Below the pieces are notes generated by a model. That model was given only the letters and a program-made list of their open reading frames with translations. It was not told the DNA's origin and did no database searches. 48,500 nucleotides of DNA from Mesostigma viride (lineage: Eukaryota; Streptophyta; Mesostigmatophyceae; Mesostigmatales; Mesostigmataceae): contig RPFO01000003.1 of assembly GCA_009746045.1 (NCBI GenBank), forward strand, positions 1,102,469 through 1,150,968, given 5' to 3'. Every line of letters starts with the position of its first letter. The first letter of the stretch is position 1. This document shows, piece by piece, positions 1 through 11,700 of the stretch. Both the position numbers and the translations under genes were made by a program.

Positions 1-867
1 GATAAGGATCCCCCATATATATTCATTGAGAACGATAAGTATCCCCCATATATATTCATTGAGAACGATAAGGATCCCCCATATATATATTCATTGAGAA
101 TGATAAGTATCCCCCATATATATATTCATTGAGAACGATAAGTATCCCCCATATATATTCATTGAGAACGATAAGTATCCCCCATATATATTCATTGAGA
201 ATGATAAGTATCCCCCATATATATTCATTGAGAACGATAAGGATCCCCCATATATATATTCATTGAGAACGATAAGTATCCCCCATATATATATTCATTG
301 AGAACGATAAGGATCCCCCATATATATTTATTGAGAACGATAAGGATCCCCCATATATATTCATTGAGAATGATAAGTATCCCCCATATATATATTCATT
401 GAGAACGATAAGTATCCCCCATATATATATTCATTGAGAACGATAAGGATCCCCCATATATATTTATTGAGAACGATAAGGATCCCCCATATATAATACA
501 TTCATTGAGAATGATAAGTATCCCCCATATATATTCATTGAGAACGATAAGGATCCCCCATATATGTTCATTGAGAATGATAAGGATCCCCCATATATAT
601 TCATTGAGAATGATAAGGATCCCCCATATATATATTCATTGAGAACGATAAGGATCCCCCATATATATTTATTGAGAACGATAAGGATCCCCCATATATA
701 TTCATTGAGAATGATAAGTATCCCCCATATATATATTCATTGAGAACGATAAGTATCCCCCATGTATATATTCATTGAGAATGATAAGTATCCCCCATAT
801 ATATTCATTGAGAACGATAAGGATCCCCCATATATGTTCATTGAGAATGATAAGGATCCCCCATATA
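1..867. repeat. 33-37 bp minisatellite, about 26 units
   Basis: Tandem array of a roughly 33-bp unit holding GATAAGGATCCCCC or GATAAGTATCCCCC, then an (AT)n run and TTCATTGAGAAC/T. I count 26 CCCCC cores. Units vary in AT-run length, C/T after GAGAA and G/T in GGATC/GTATC. The array starts at the window edge, so its full size is unknown. The stretch ATATATATTCATTGAGAATG is also the (reverse complemented) 3' end of the retroelement copy at 23101-23954, so the unit seems to derive from a retroelement end. Confidence 0.95.
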
Positions 868-951
868 ATTACCCACACACAGGTGGCAAACATATTGGGC
901 TACCGGGGGCAGGCTCATAAACAGGCATGTGTGTCACACATGCAGCTCGCA

Positions 952-1007
952 TATAAAGCATATTGAATACAAAGCTTATGAATATAAAGCATATTGAATA
1001 CAAAGCT
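952..1007. repeat. 25-bp direct duplication
   Basis: A 25-base block (TATAAAGCATATTG...AAAGCT) occurs at 952-976 and again at 983-1007, separated by six bases. No coding role is visible. Confidence 0.8.
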
Positions 1008-1188
1008 GTGCTGGCTATGGGTTGTCTCCCTACAGGCGCCATGGCACATTATCTTACTACTGCTATAGTAGTACTATCATATTGCAACCATAGCACACAG
1101 TGAAAGCACCCCATGATGATGATACATGGGTACCCCCGTGGCGCCCCCTGCGCCCCCATGCTGATTGCCATGGTCATGGAAGCATGTG

Positions 1189-1267
1189 ATAGATGCCCCT
1201 TCTCAGGGCTATGTGTTACAAATGCTCCCCACGGAGCTATGTTCTTAATTAATTAATTAATTAATTA
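1189..1267 (+). mobile_element. 5'-truncated SINE-like copy with (TTAA)n tail
   Basis: A 79-bp insertion holding the family block GATGCCCCTTCTCAGGG, then CTCCCCACGGAGC, then a (TTAA)n tail. It is flanked by a perfect 13-bp target-site duplication, ATGGAAGCATGTG, at 1176-1188 and 1268-1280. The same family is seen at 26103-28446, 42238-42683 and 43967-44455. No RNA polymerase III boxes were recognised in this truncated copy, so SINE is an inference from size, tail and duplication. Confidence 0.75.
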
Positions 1268-1499
1268 ATGGAAGCATGTGGGCAGTGACGATTACACATG
1301 CATGCATGGGAGGATTGGCCATAGGCTGCCAAGGTGCAGGTACGGATAATCAGGACAAGGACAACTTTTTAGGCTGAGAACGAAAGGTCTCTACATGGAA
1401 AGTACAGCCGCCAATGGCCTGTGCAGCTAAATAAAGCTCCACGACTCATTTCGCCTTTTTACGTGTAACATAGGTTAGACACCTTTTAACCACAGCAAC

Positions 1500-1612
1500 G
1501 TGAAACCAAGTAGCATGCAACCAAGTAACATGCAACCAAGTAACATGCAACCAGGCAACATGCAACCAAGCAACATGCAACCAAGCAACATGCAACCAAG
1601 CAACATGGACGC
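1500..1612. repeat. 15-bp minisatellite
   Basis: About seven copies of GCAACCAAGYAACAT in a row. The period is a multiple of three, which gives a repetitive open frame on the minus strand that I do not regard as a gene. Confidence 0.9.
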
Positions 1613-1734
1613 AACCCTGTCACGCAGACTGCAGCCAAACTCGAGTCCCATCCAGTGTTAAACAAAGTTGAGTGGATGGTTAAGGATGTAATGCAAAGCA
1701 CCATGACACAAACAATGCATCCAAGCAAGGATGT

Positions 1735-2815
1735 CTAATATTGGAGGCGCGTACCATGCTGGATCAGATCCTCGGACTGAGGAACGATATGTGGAAACCG
1801 GTCCAACGAGTGGATTTCGGTGCAGGATTCAGCGTATGCATGGCGTCGCTCGCAGCATTTCCGCTTGATACCGAATCCTGCCTTCCACGGCACGTTTTGC
1901 AGAGGTATTGCGGCAGAACCCAGTTGGCGGTAAATAGCATGCAATTGTGAGATGCATAATGCAATAGCAACACAAGATGGTTTGCTCGGATTAAATACAG
2001 CCACCCAGCCGAGCCAAGCTTTCCGCGCAAGCAATCACTGACATCGCCGTTCACAATTAATCCCATCTCCACCGTTAAACTCGGAAAGTGACTGTACATG
2101 GTCATGGCATTCACCCTGAAAGGCCCAGGTGTACCCAACGGCGCAAACATGGTGCGTGACGCTAATCCAAACATGCTTAGTCCAGACTCTTAGGGAACGT
2201 CTCAACGTCGTAAAAAATGCTATGGATACAAAGCAAGGCTTTAAGGAACGATACTGCCGAAAGCTATAGGGACCATATATATAAAAGGGAGGCTTCTTGC
2301 TAACTCAAGTTACCTGCGACGCTGCCTTGCTTGGGCCTGTAGCTAAGTCTAGCCCGCGTGAAGGTAGATAACACCGACGTATACAGAAGCTACAGTCTAC
2401 ACGGCGCCCTACTGCCAGACACGAATTGAAAATTCTAGGATGGCGTCCTCAGCATAATCAAATTCTGTACGATAGGAAGCATTGCCGTACGATCCTGGTG
2501 GCAGGCAAATGACTAGACGTTGCTGGGAATGGATAGGAATTCCAGTAATTGCGTTAAAAAAACCCTGCGTATTTTGAGAGTGTCCTTTTCCAGTGCATGT
2601 TTTATGGATGTTCTAACGTCCATTAGTCTGCTCCGTTGCCGAATTTGTCGGCAAAAAACAGGATCAGCGATGCTGATGTCGCTGTCAACAACTCTTTTTA
2701 TCCGCCATAGACTGGGCAGCCAGCAGGTGGCTCCAACTGGCAACTTCTGATTCGACCTACCCGCGCGCACATCGACGTAACGCAAGGAGCTGATCGGCGT
2801 TCCAACTTCCAACAT
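1735..2815. other. Region with weak, unassigned coding potential
   Basis: Short open frames lie on both strands here: plus 1741-1950 (69 codons), minus 1764-2174 (136 codons) and minus 2513-2815 (100 codons). None shows a domain I recognise and no consistent set of exons could be assembled. One or more could be exons of a real gene, but the sequence alone does not decide strand or boundaries. Confidence 0.2.
2276..2287 (+). promoter_or_regulatory. TATA-box-like element
   Basis: The sequence TATATATAAAAG followed by GGAGG matches a strong eukaryotic TATA box. No convincing gene start is seen in the next 200 bases (the ATG at 2440 is followed by a stop after five codons), so any transcript could be non-coding or this may be chance in AT-rich DNA. 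Confidence 0.25.
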
Positions 2816-2829
2816 ACCTCGTACCTCTG

Positions 2830-5200
2830 TTAATTGTTAAACTACACGTCTGTACCTACCTCAGAGTAGGCAGCTAGTTAGGAGGCTATCTACTGTAGTA
2901 CAATTAACTGAATTAAGTGCGGCGCGAATGAGCACACATTTCAAGCTGACGGAGTCCGGCAAAGAACAGGACCCTGCGGTACGAAACGGATACAAATGAA
3001 ACATTCGGTCGGCCCTGGGTTGGCGCGTTAATAGCTCATTATTTCATGCCAGGGTCCCATGCATGAGATGCTGGCTCCTCGCTGTCGCACAGCCATGGCT
3101 GTCGACAAAATTAATATTTCCTTGATTTCCTAGGCAAAAACCAGATTCTTACAGTTAGGCGAAGTAGATGGATGCGTTGCTGCAAACATTGATTATTGCG
3201 AGAAATTATACTGAGCTGGTGTCACTTGACATTACTTATTATTGGGTCACGGTGTCGAATGTATCGGAAAAATATGAACTGAGGCATTGATGTAAGCTAT
3301 GGTTTGATGAGGTGACAGGGTTGAAAAACTGGGTGAAGCGCCATGAGCGCTAAGCTCATTGCCGGAAGAGAACGAGAAAAGAGACTAGAGGCGTGGAGCC
3401 GTGAATTCCAAATTGTGCTACCAATCACGTTGCAGGGTGCCCCGTATTTTACTCAGCAGAGTTCAGGCAGGGAATATCATTGCTCTTATGGCCAGTCAAG
3501 TCTGACCAATGCACCGTCTTGTTCTACTCGAGTAGAGCGACCATGAATAGGTCGAATAGATCGCCACCTCCAGGGGCGGGAAAAGAATCCAAGGTACTGC
3601 CACTGCATCCTGCGTGCATGCTCCTGGCAGCGGAGTCCCAATTAATATGTTGTCCATTTGCTCTTTGCATGCCTTGCAATTCAAGCCGTAGGTAACATGC
3701 GGCATTTGCACTGAGTGGCGAAGCAGCTGCGATCGTTTGTGTTAATGCTATCTAATTTGCGTATCTTGCAACGCCGGCAGGTCAGGTGGCATGGTTGCAC
3801 ACGCAGCTAGCCCGGTACCAGACATGCATCTAACGCGCCTGTTACTTGCGCTGGTTCTCGACATTCTGTTGCCCTTTCAGGTACCCTCGCTCAAGAGCAA
3901 ATTCCCCCTGTTGAAGGTACGCAGGATTTTCCTGGCTGCCTTAAATGCGAGCTGTAGAAGGGCGTGTGTTTTGTGTTTTTCTCCCCGCAGGAGGGTGCTG
4001 CACTGGGGTTGTTGCTGCTCAGTTGTTGACGCCTCGCGGACCCCCTTACGCCAATGGGGACCTAGTTTTCAGTTCCGTTCACGACTTGCTTCGTAATGGG
4101 CAATAGAGTCTTCTCCGTTGCTGTCAGTGGATCCTATCCCATATGCGTTGCTGATTCACTGCTATCCTGATAATAATGTACTGCTGACCCATGCTTGGAG
4201 ATCGACAGCCTTGTCCTAGCCGCCACTCAGCCTAGCCCACAACGTTCAGGCCATACGCTTTGTCAAGGTTGTCTTCAGATGGACTTCTCTTTGGATGGGC
4301 TGGTTCATTTGTTGTATTCGTGTTTGAAGTAGGTTTGTGTTCGTATTGGTTTGCACTTGGGTGGGCTTGGCTGGCTGGTCATGCATGTTCCCTGCCATTC
4401 TTCTCATCTTAGTTTCCATACCATGCTTCATACGCACTGGTCATTCTCATGTGCTATGGTTGTTGATCTATGTGTGTCATCATGCGTATAATAATTAATC
4501 TGTTCGTGGCATCCCGGGTGCCGTGCTGCTGGCAAATGCTGCTGACGAGTTGGTGCTGGCATTATGGTACTATTGCTGGCAAACGGCTGCTCTTGTCAAA
4601 CCACTGCTGGCGATTGCGGTGTCGCAGGAGCGCGGAGTGGATAACGTCAACTTCGATTTCAGGTAAGCGCATGCATTTACTCCGGAGTCGGGGCTGTATT
4701 CGATAAAATTGGGATCCAACCGCCTGATAGGGACCTGTAGGGGTGGCCTCGTAGCGAGCAGCCTTCGGCACATAGGTAGATAGCGAACACCCTTAAGCAA
4801 ACAGACTAGCAACTGGTTTCGGCTTTCTAGTCGTCGTTGATGCTTTTCCCGGGTGCTGGTTATGCACTGGCATCGTTGCGTGTGGCAGGTTGCCCTGAAA
4901 TTAGGGATCATAGATTGCTCAATAATAGGTTTTTGTCCCTGGTACCAATTCTATAGACATGCATCTTGCCTTACCGCGTCTTCATTCATAAGGAGTGATT
5001 AGGGCGGTAAGGGGGACTAGGGGAGATGTGTATGGAACTCTAGAAGGTGAAGCCTGTTCCTGAACTTGGTACTATTAAACTAGCTACGCTTCAATATACT
5101 TTTACGTGCAAGAGGCTCTGATGTCCTTAACCTACCCGCTTTAACCAAACTGCATAAGCCTTCCGCTCTCAGGTCCCTTCACCTCAGCCGCCACACGGTG
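2830..5200. other. No firm gene; isolated exon-like traces
   Basis: No long frame is supported. Exon-like traces on the plus strand: a short frame from ATG 3343; a stretch after a pyrimidine-rich acceptor (TTTTTCTCCCCGCAG, ending near 3991) whose third frame runs about 37 codons to a stop near 4102; and an open stretch 4516-4660 ending at a clean donor, TTCAG/GTAAGC. Their phases do not join into one model, so they may be remnants, a gene with exons I cannot place, or chance. Confidence 0.2.
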
Positions 5201-5204
5201 CCTG

Positions 5205-5780
5205 CCGATCCATGCTGCCACACAGTACTTCATGTGGCCTCTAATGCTGTCATGCCCTGCTGTATCAACATGCTGATGCTGTCCTGCGCCATGTTGTCTG
5301 AACACGACCATGGAACATGAGTGCTGCTTCTACCACGCCGCGCGTAAATACAAAGAATTAATGAATGAATGAATGAAACTCTGCTAGCCGAATCTCCGTA
5401 AATACAAGCGCTGCTCTTGCCACGCTGCATGGAAGGGGCCTTTATATTCTCCCAAACCGGTGCCTCTAAGTGAGTTCCAAGCCAATCCGTGGCCACTGGA
5501 CCATGCCCGTGGGGCAGCCTCACTGCATCCGCTATCGGCGTTTGCTATGTCGCGTGAATGATTGACTGAATGTAAGCATGGATGCTGCTGTTGCCACGCC
5601 GCGTGTAATCGTCAACGTTAATGCTGCTGTTGCCACCCTGTGTACAGAACATTTAACACTACGGCACCGCTGTTGCCTGTTGCATACACAAGGGCGTCAA
5701 CATCTGGACATCGATGCCAATTGGATGCCTCTATTGCCCATTGGATGCTGCTATTGCCTTTCGGATGCAAACTAAAAAAA
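5205..5780. repeat. Degenerate repeats upstream of the seven-exon gene
   Basis: Several diverged copies of a GCTGCTGTTGCCACGCCGCG-like block are scattered here (near 5320, 5410, 5583, 5623). A stretch of about 90 bases at 5436-5528 (TATTCTCCCAAACCGG onward) has a diverged relative at 6919-7010 inside the LINE/SINE copy of intron 1. The region just upstream of the ATG is A-rich (AAACTAAAAAAATAAAATTA). Confidence 0.55.
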
Positions 5781-5796
5781 TAAAATTACTGCCGCC

Positions 5797-8700
5797 ATGT
5801 GCAGCGGCGCTTCCCCCCAGAAGCACTCGTACACGCGGTGGAACGGCACATGGACCGCTCGCCCTGCCATCGCGGCACTGGCGGTAGACGCGGTGGACAA
5901 CCCGCCCAGCGGCAAGGCGCGGCTGCTGGTGGCGGTGCCTGGCCCCGCGCTGCCGATGGGGAACACGAAGAACTGGGCCAACCTGCAGACGTTTGAGGAG
6001 GTGGCACGGGATCTCAAGGAAAGCTTGGAGCGCGTCAACCGCAGGTGGGTGGTGATGGTGGAGGGCAGGGAGTGCTGGCTGTTGTGGGATGTAGCGATGG
6101 GAGGGGAAGGAGAGTCCGGAACAGGTGGGCGGTGCTGGTTTGGTGGTTGTTGGTTTTATCGGTAATGTGTGGAGGAATTGTTTCAATAACTGTAGTGGAG
6201 GGAGAACCCTGGAGCACGTCAACCGCAGGTGGGTTGGCAGGGTACGGATGGGGGTTCTTTATTGTCGAGGAGGTGGTGCGTGACCTCAAGAAGAGTCTAG
6301 AGCCCCTCAACCGCAGGTGGGGTGGTGGCGGTTGTGGGTGCTTGGATAGGAAAGCTAGGCTTGAGTTGCTTCAACCGCAGAAAGGGTGGTTGCGTTATTT
6401 CGTTGGTGAGTGGAAGCATGGAGCGCGTCAGCCACACAGGTGGGGTGGATGATGGGCAAGGAGCATTAGTTGTGGTGGATGCTGACGACTGGAATGGATG
6501 CTTGGAGTGAATCAAGCACGGGTGACTTGTGGCGTTGTTGGTGATGGGTTGGGAAAGAGAGGCAATGAGCTTGTCATCCGCAAGTTGGTGTAGCTGGTAG
6601 GGAACCATGGGAGGTGGGTGGTTTGGATCCTTGTGACAGGTGGCAGCAGGTGTGCGGGGACCCCTTGTCTGTGACAGACTATGGCGTGCTGATTTGCACA
6701 ACTACGGTAATATTATCGAATCCTAGGCAGTAAAACGCAGTTGTGGGCAAGACTGCCCGCCTTTCGTTTCTTCTCTAATGCCAAAACACCATTTGTTTCA
6801 TCTATCGTGTAGCTATTGTACTTCTCGTCTTAATGATCGAAGTATTGTTCAATTATCTGCATCGGGGGCTGTGGGTGAACCCTGGGTATGCCCCTACAAG
6901 CCCTCAGGCTCCGGGAGAGGCCTTGATATTCTCCCAATCCGGCGCCTCTAAATGCGTTCCAAGCCTATCTGTGGGCTCTGGACCATGGCCGGGGCAACTT
7001 TGCTGCATCCGCCATGCTTTTGCTCTGCCAAAGCTTTATTGCACCCACAGTTGCGCCCGCACCATGATGCGGAGAGAGCGCTCTGTGGCCTGCCCACTTG
7101 AGGCAGTGAGAGAAGCTAGGGCGCCCTCCCTCCTTCTCATCGTGTATAGGGGTTGAAGGTGCCTTTATTGGTACCCACGTGACGCAGTCTACGTGATAAT
7201 TAATTAATTAATTAGTTGATCTGCATTCTAGTCATGCAGGGCCAACTCCATGGTGCGGAGTGGCTTTATTTTCGTCCTAATCTCTATCACAGCTCACTCC
7301 CAAACACACTGTATTGACGCAGGGTTGAGGCAATGGAGGGAGAGTGCGATACTCTTATCCGTTACTCTACTGAAAACCACTCCTAAAGACTATCATTGTA
7401 TGCGCGCAGGATTGAGGCCATGGAGCGCACCGGCGCTGCCCGCGACGCCCACCACAACGCCCGCCACCATGCCTTCCCAGGGGGGGGTATCCCTGCGGGC
7501 CTGCGGACGCAAGAAGTCAATCCCTTGCTGGCGGGCTCCGTGACGGACCGCAGTAACGGCCACGCCCACCACGCCAACCACAACCGCCAACCCCGGTCCG
7601 CCCATTCGGTCGCCGAGACCTTCCGCCACCTGCCGTCCGGGAAATTCCCCGATTGTGCCTCACCTCCCCCCCGCGATGCCTCCCCCCCTCCCACGGGGGG
7701 TAAACCTGGGAGTGCCACCACGGGGGGCCACCGGCCCCAACCCCCCGGCCCATCTCAGCCCCGTGCTCAGAGCAGCGGGCGAGCTGACCAGAGACCGATT
7801 GTCCCAGGGGCATGGGATAATAACCGGCTGGGGGCCACGGGGTCGGGTGGGAGTAGCAACGCATGGGAGCAGAGCCGGGGCAGCGGCCGGGGGAGGACCA
7901 GCCCGAATGGGGGGAGGGGAACATTGGGCTCGAGAGGGGGTGACGGGAGGAAGGATCAGCACGGGTCGCCCGAGGGCCACGGGGGGGGCCGAGTCAGCCC
8001 CGGGCGAGGGCGCCTGGATGCCATGCCAGCGATGCCAGGTATCGAGGAAGGGTTGTCGTCGTCGGATGGGGAGGGCTGGCGGCTCGACATCGGGGGTGCC
8101 GGAGGGGGGGGCACCAGTAATGTCTCGTTGGAGCTCGCGAGGCTCATGAACTGGGAGGTGGCGGATAAGCTGGATTTGACGCACCTTACCTCGCCTGAGG
8201 ACTTCAACCGGGAGGTCCGCCGGGTGAGCATAAACTATAGAGCCTGGTAGTTGTGCTGCCGCCCATATACCTGATTTATGAGAACATTTTGTTTTATGGC
8301 ACGCTAGTGCGTATGCTACCATCTATCCGCCTTCTTTACCGAAACACGGGACTTTTCTGATGCCCGACTCTTATTAGAACAGTGAATTTTATGGCACGCT
8401 AGTGTGTAAGCTACCATCCACCTACCTCCCTTACCGAAACATGGGATTTCAGTGGTGCTCAAATCTTGCCCAGCCGGTGCCCAAACAACTGGCATCCTGT
8501 GGGGATGCCCGTCACGTGATGCCAGTCATTTGGAGCCAGTCACATGGTGCCAGTTATTTGATGCCCGTCATGTGATGGGAATGCCTGGGTGTCAGCTGGT
8601 AGAAGAAGAAGAAGAATTCCGGAGGAGTTTGGCCCGTGGGATGCCATTGTTGACCAGTCAGCGATCACGGGGTGCGCTCCGTCCAGGAGAAGTATCGTTC

Positions 8701-11700
8701 TCTCGATAAGGGCCATGACCTGCTTTCTGTGTCAAGGAGGTGCGGAGTATTGTGCAGGAAAGGGACAGGAGTTTCCATGGCCCAGGTGGCTCGTGTCGAG
8801 TGGACCAGTTCGTCTGTGACAAAAGGACTGGATAGGATGTCTCAATAGGTAACGGGGGTCTGTTGAAATAGGACGGATGGTTTGGACTGTTTGGGGGGTC
8901 ACGAGGTTGGTGTGCATTCTGGGGTTTGCTTGTCCTTTTGTTTTGCAGCACTGGTTACGGGTCTAGCGTTTTGTATTTTACATAGGGCTTGACCTAAAGG
9001 CTAAACAGTCTGGTTGTTGGACACCGGTGTTCGGCTGTTTGGCTGTGGATGGCAACATTTGCACAGGTATTATTCTCCCACACGCACTTGCTGCTAACTA
9101 ACAAGTGTACCCGGTGCTTGTGCCTCCATGTAAACACGTGCTGGTTGCAGCGTGTGCGCGTGTGGCTGGAGCAGGCTGAGAAAAAGCTGCGGCACAAGCT
9201 GAGGAAGAAATACAAACCGGTGCGTGGCCTAGGATGAATGTGACCGCGCATGTCTCCTGTTGCCAGATCTTGTAAGAGACCACGAGGCACCACGTCCATC
9301 AGAAGGTTATTGCTAGAGGTGCTGATTCTGAACAAGAAAATCCCTCAGATTAGGTAGGGTTGACAACAAATGCTACCTTTCACGCAAATACCTCCAATAG
9401 CGGCCGTTCCATGAACCCTCGATTGATGACTGGATACCCCCCCTAGGACCGTTTCTCTTCCCCCGCGCGCCCCTTCCCTCCCCCCTTCCCCATCACCGAC
9501 TACCATCATGTTCTTTGCAGCGAATAATCCCAAGCACCAAACGGCCTCCCAATAGCAGTTGCCATATTGGCATCCACAAATAGCCCATGTGGTGGTCATC
9601 CTACCAACTATCTACTGGTCCATGATCGAACCAATGTATGTGAACTGGCGCTCTCCTCCCCCCCCCTGGCCCTCTTGTGTGATTGTCACCATCACCAACG
9701 CAATTCTTCCCCCAACCCCTTTACCCCTGCCTGCCCAGTTGCGTGTGCCCTGCTGCATGTGCCCCGTGGCTCATGCCCCATCACTCATGCCCCATCGCTC
9801 ATCCCCCTGTCTCAACTGCTACGCTCTGGCCCCCATCCCCACTCGTCGCGGACACCACCTCATGATCCCCTCATCATCCCCCTTCCTCCGTTGTTTATGC
9901 TGCCACGCGGTTACCCCATCCCCCTGGTGCTTATGCCCCACTCTCCCCCCACAACATCATCCTCTCCTGTTTTGGCTGCCACCCCTTTACCCCTTCGCCC
10001 CCCTATGACCTCATCCTCGCCATGTTCCGTCCGCCAGCTGATGGAGGAGGAGATCCGCTCCCTCAACGAGCGGTTCCCCGCCAGCCTGGAGGCCGACCGT
10101 GGCGGGTGGGAGAACGGGACGTCCTCCTTCCGCTCCACGTATGAGCGCTTCATCAAGCTGGCGCGCAAGAACATACAGCGCAAGATCGACACCGAGGTGA
10201 GCCGCGGGAGGCAGCCCAGGCCCAGAGGAGAGAGTGTCATCGAGGTCCCTTGATACCTGCTTTTTGTAATGACACGCAGGAAAAAACATGCAGCGAAAGA
10301 TCGACACGGAGGGGAGGCAGATATGAGCTCTCGTCTTGCGAGTTGTGGAGAGTATGGAGCGACAGATGCTAGCATCAAAGCGACAACCAGCGCAGGCCAG
10401 AAATCCGCAAGAATCCGGACCGTGGTAGCTCTAGCGTATAGTATGGAGCGATAGATACTAGTATGCCCGTATCGTGCCTCCAGCACGCAAGATCAATACC
10501 GAGACGAGCTGATGGGAAAGGTCCTTGATTCTATCACCTGGGTTGTTTATCCAGGATGCACAGATTAACATGGAGGTGAGCTTTTTTTTCCGTGTGTGTG
10601 TGTGTCTGTCAGTGTGAGTGTTGCAGACAGTGACATTGTGGGCTGAATTGTGCCTATATTACCTCTCCTGCGTGCAAGATTGACACAGAGGTGCGCCATG
10701 CAGGGAGGGAGAGAAAGAGAGGCTCAGGACTTTCAGGTGTCTTTCGAATATGCAGTGCTCTCATTTTCGTACTACGATGGAAGTTCATTGAGCATCCCTG
10801 GAACCTGGCAACCCCTTTCTCATCTTCTCCTTTCATTTCCTCCTTTCCCTTGCCCTTGTCTACCCTCGGCTGCAGGTGGAGAAGATGAAGATGGGCGACT
10901 GGAGCGAGAAGAATGTGCTGGCGTGGATGACCCACCACTACCGGGAGCAGCTCAAGGAGAGGGTGCGTGCGCCCTGTTTCACGCGCCCGAATGTTTCCGC
11001 ATCCCGCTATGATATAGTGAATCTCATGCGCTTTGTCACCTTTCCAGACAGTGATTCATGATTATGAAGGCCTCGCACATATTTATACTACCAAATATGC
11101 TACTAAATATGCTATATTATATACTATATACTACCTGGTGCATACCTGCATTTTGTTCTTGTATTTTTATTTCTTGCGATTCCTTCTTCTTCTTCTTCTC
11201 TTTCTTCTTCTTCTTCCTCGCGTCGCAAGCATACGCATGTGAGCATTCCCGTTGTGGATCTACTGCATTAGATTTGCTATTCTCCTCCCCCACCCAAGCA
11301 GCGGAGCTGCGTCGCGAGCATAAATATCTGGAGTATCACATCTTTATTCTGGCGCTCTGTCATTGCCCCCCCTCGTGCAGAAAGCCGAGCTGCGTCGCGA
11401 GCAGCAGCGCGAGACGGAGGCGTTCATGCGGCGCGAGCGGCTGCTGTCGCTGCGCAACACCAACCTGGATGGGTAAGGCGATGTTTGCGGCTGGTTGTGC
11501 GCATCACCAACCTGGATAAGCATGGCGCTCGTTGCCGTAAACACTGTGAACTGGAGTGGTACTTTTTGCGGTTTGTGTGGAATACCTATTGGGAGAGTAA
11601 GTGGGGAGCAACCTTAGCTGGAGAGGGGTGTGCGCCCATGTGGGAATAGTATGAACGAATAGTATGAACCTGGAGGGGTGCGTAGCTATGTATGCATGGG

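Noticed and set aside
1-867. CRISPR-like array
   Set aside because: Units are contiguous with no unique spacers and the genome is eukaryotic.
3991-4104. Terminal exon with GPPYANGD, resembling the isoleucyl-tRNA synthetase signature
   Set aside because: The stretch ends at a stop soon after and the HIGH motif that should follow is absent; likely chance.
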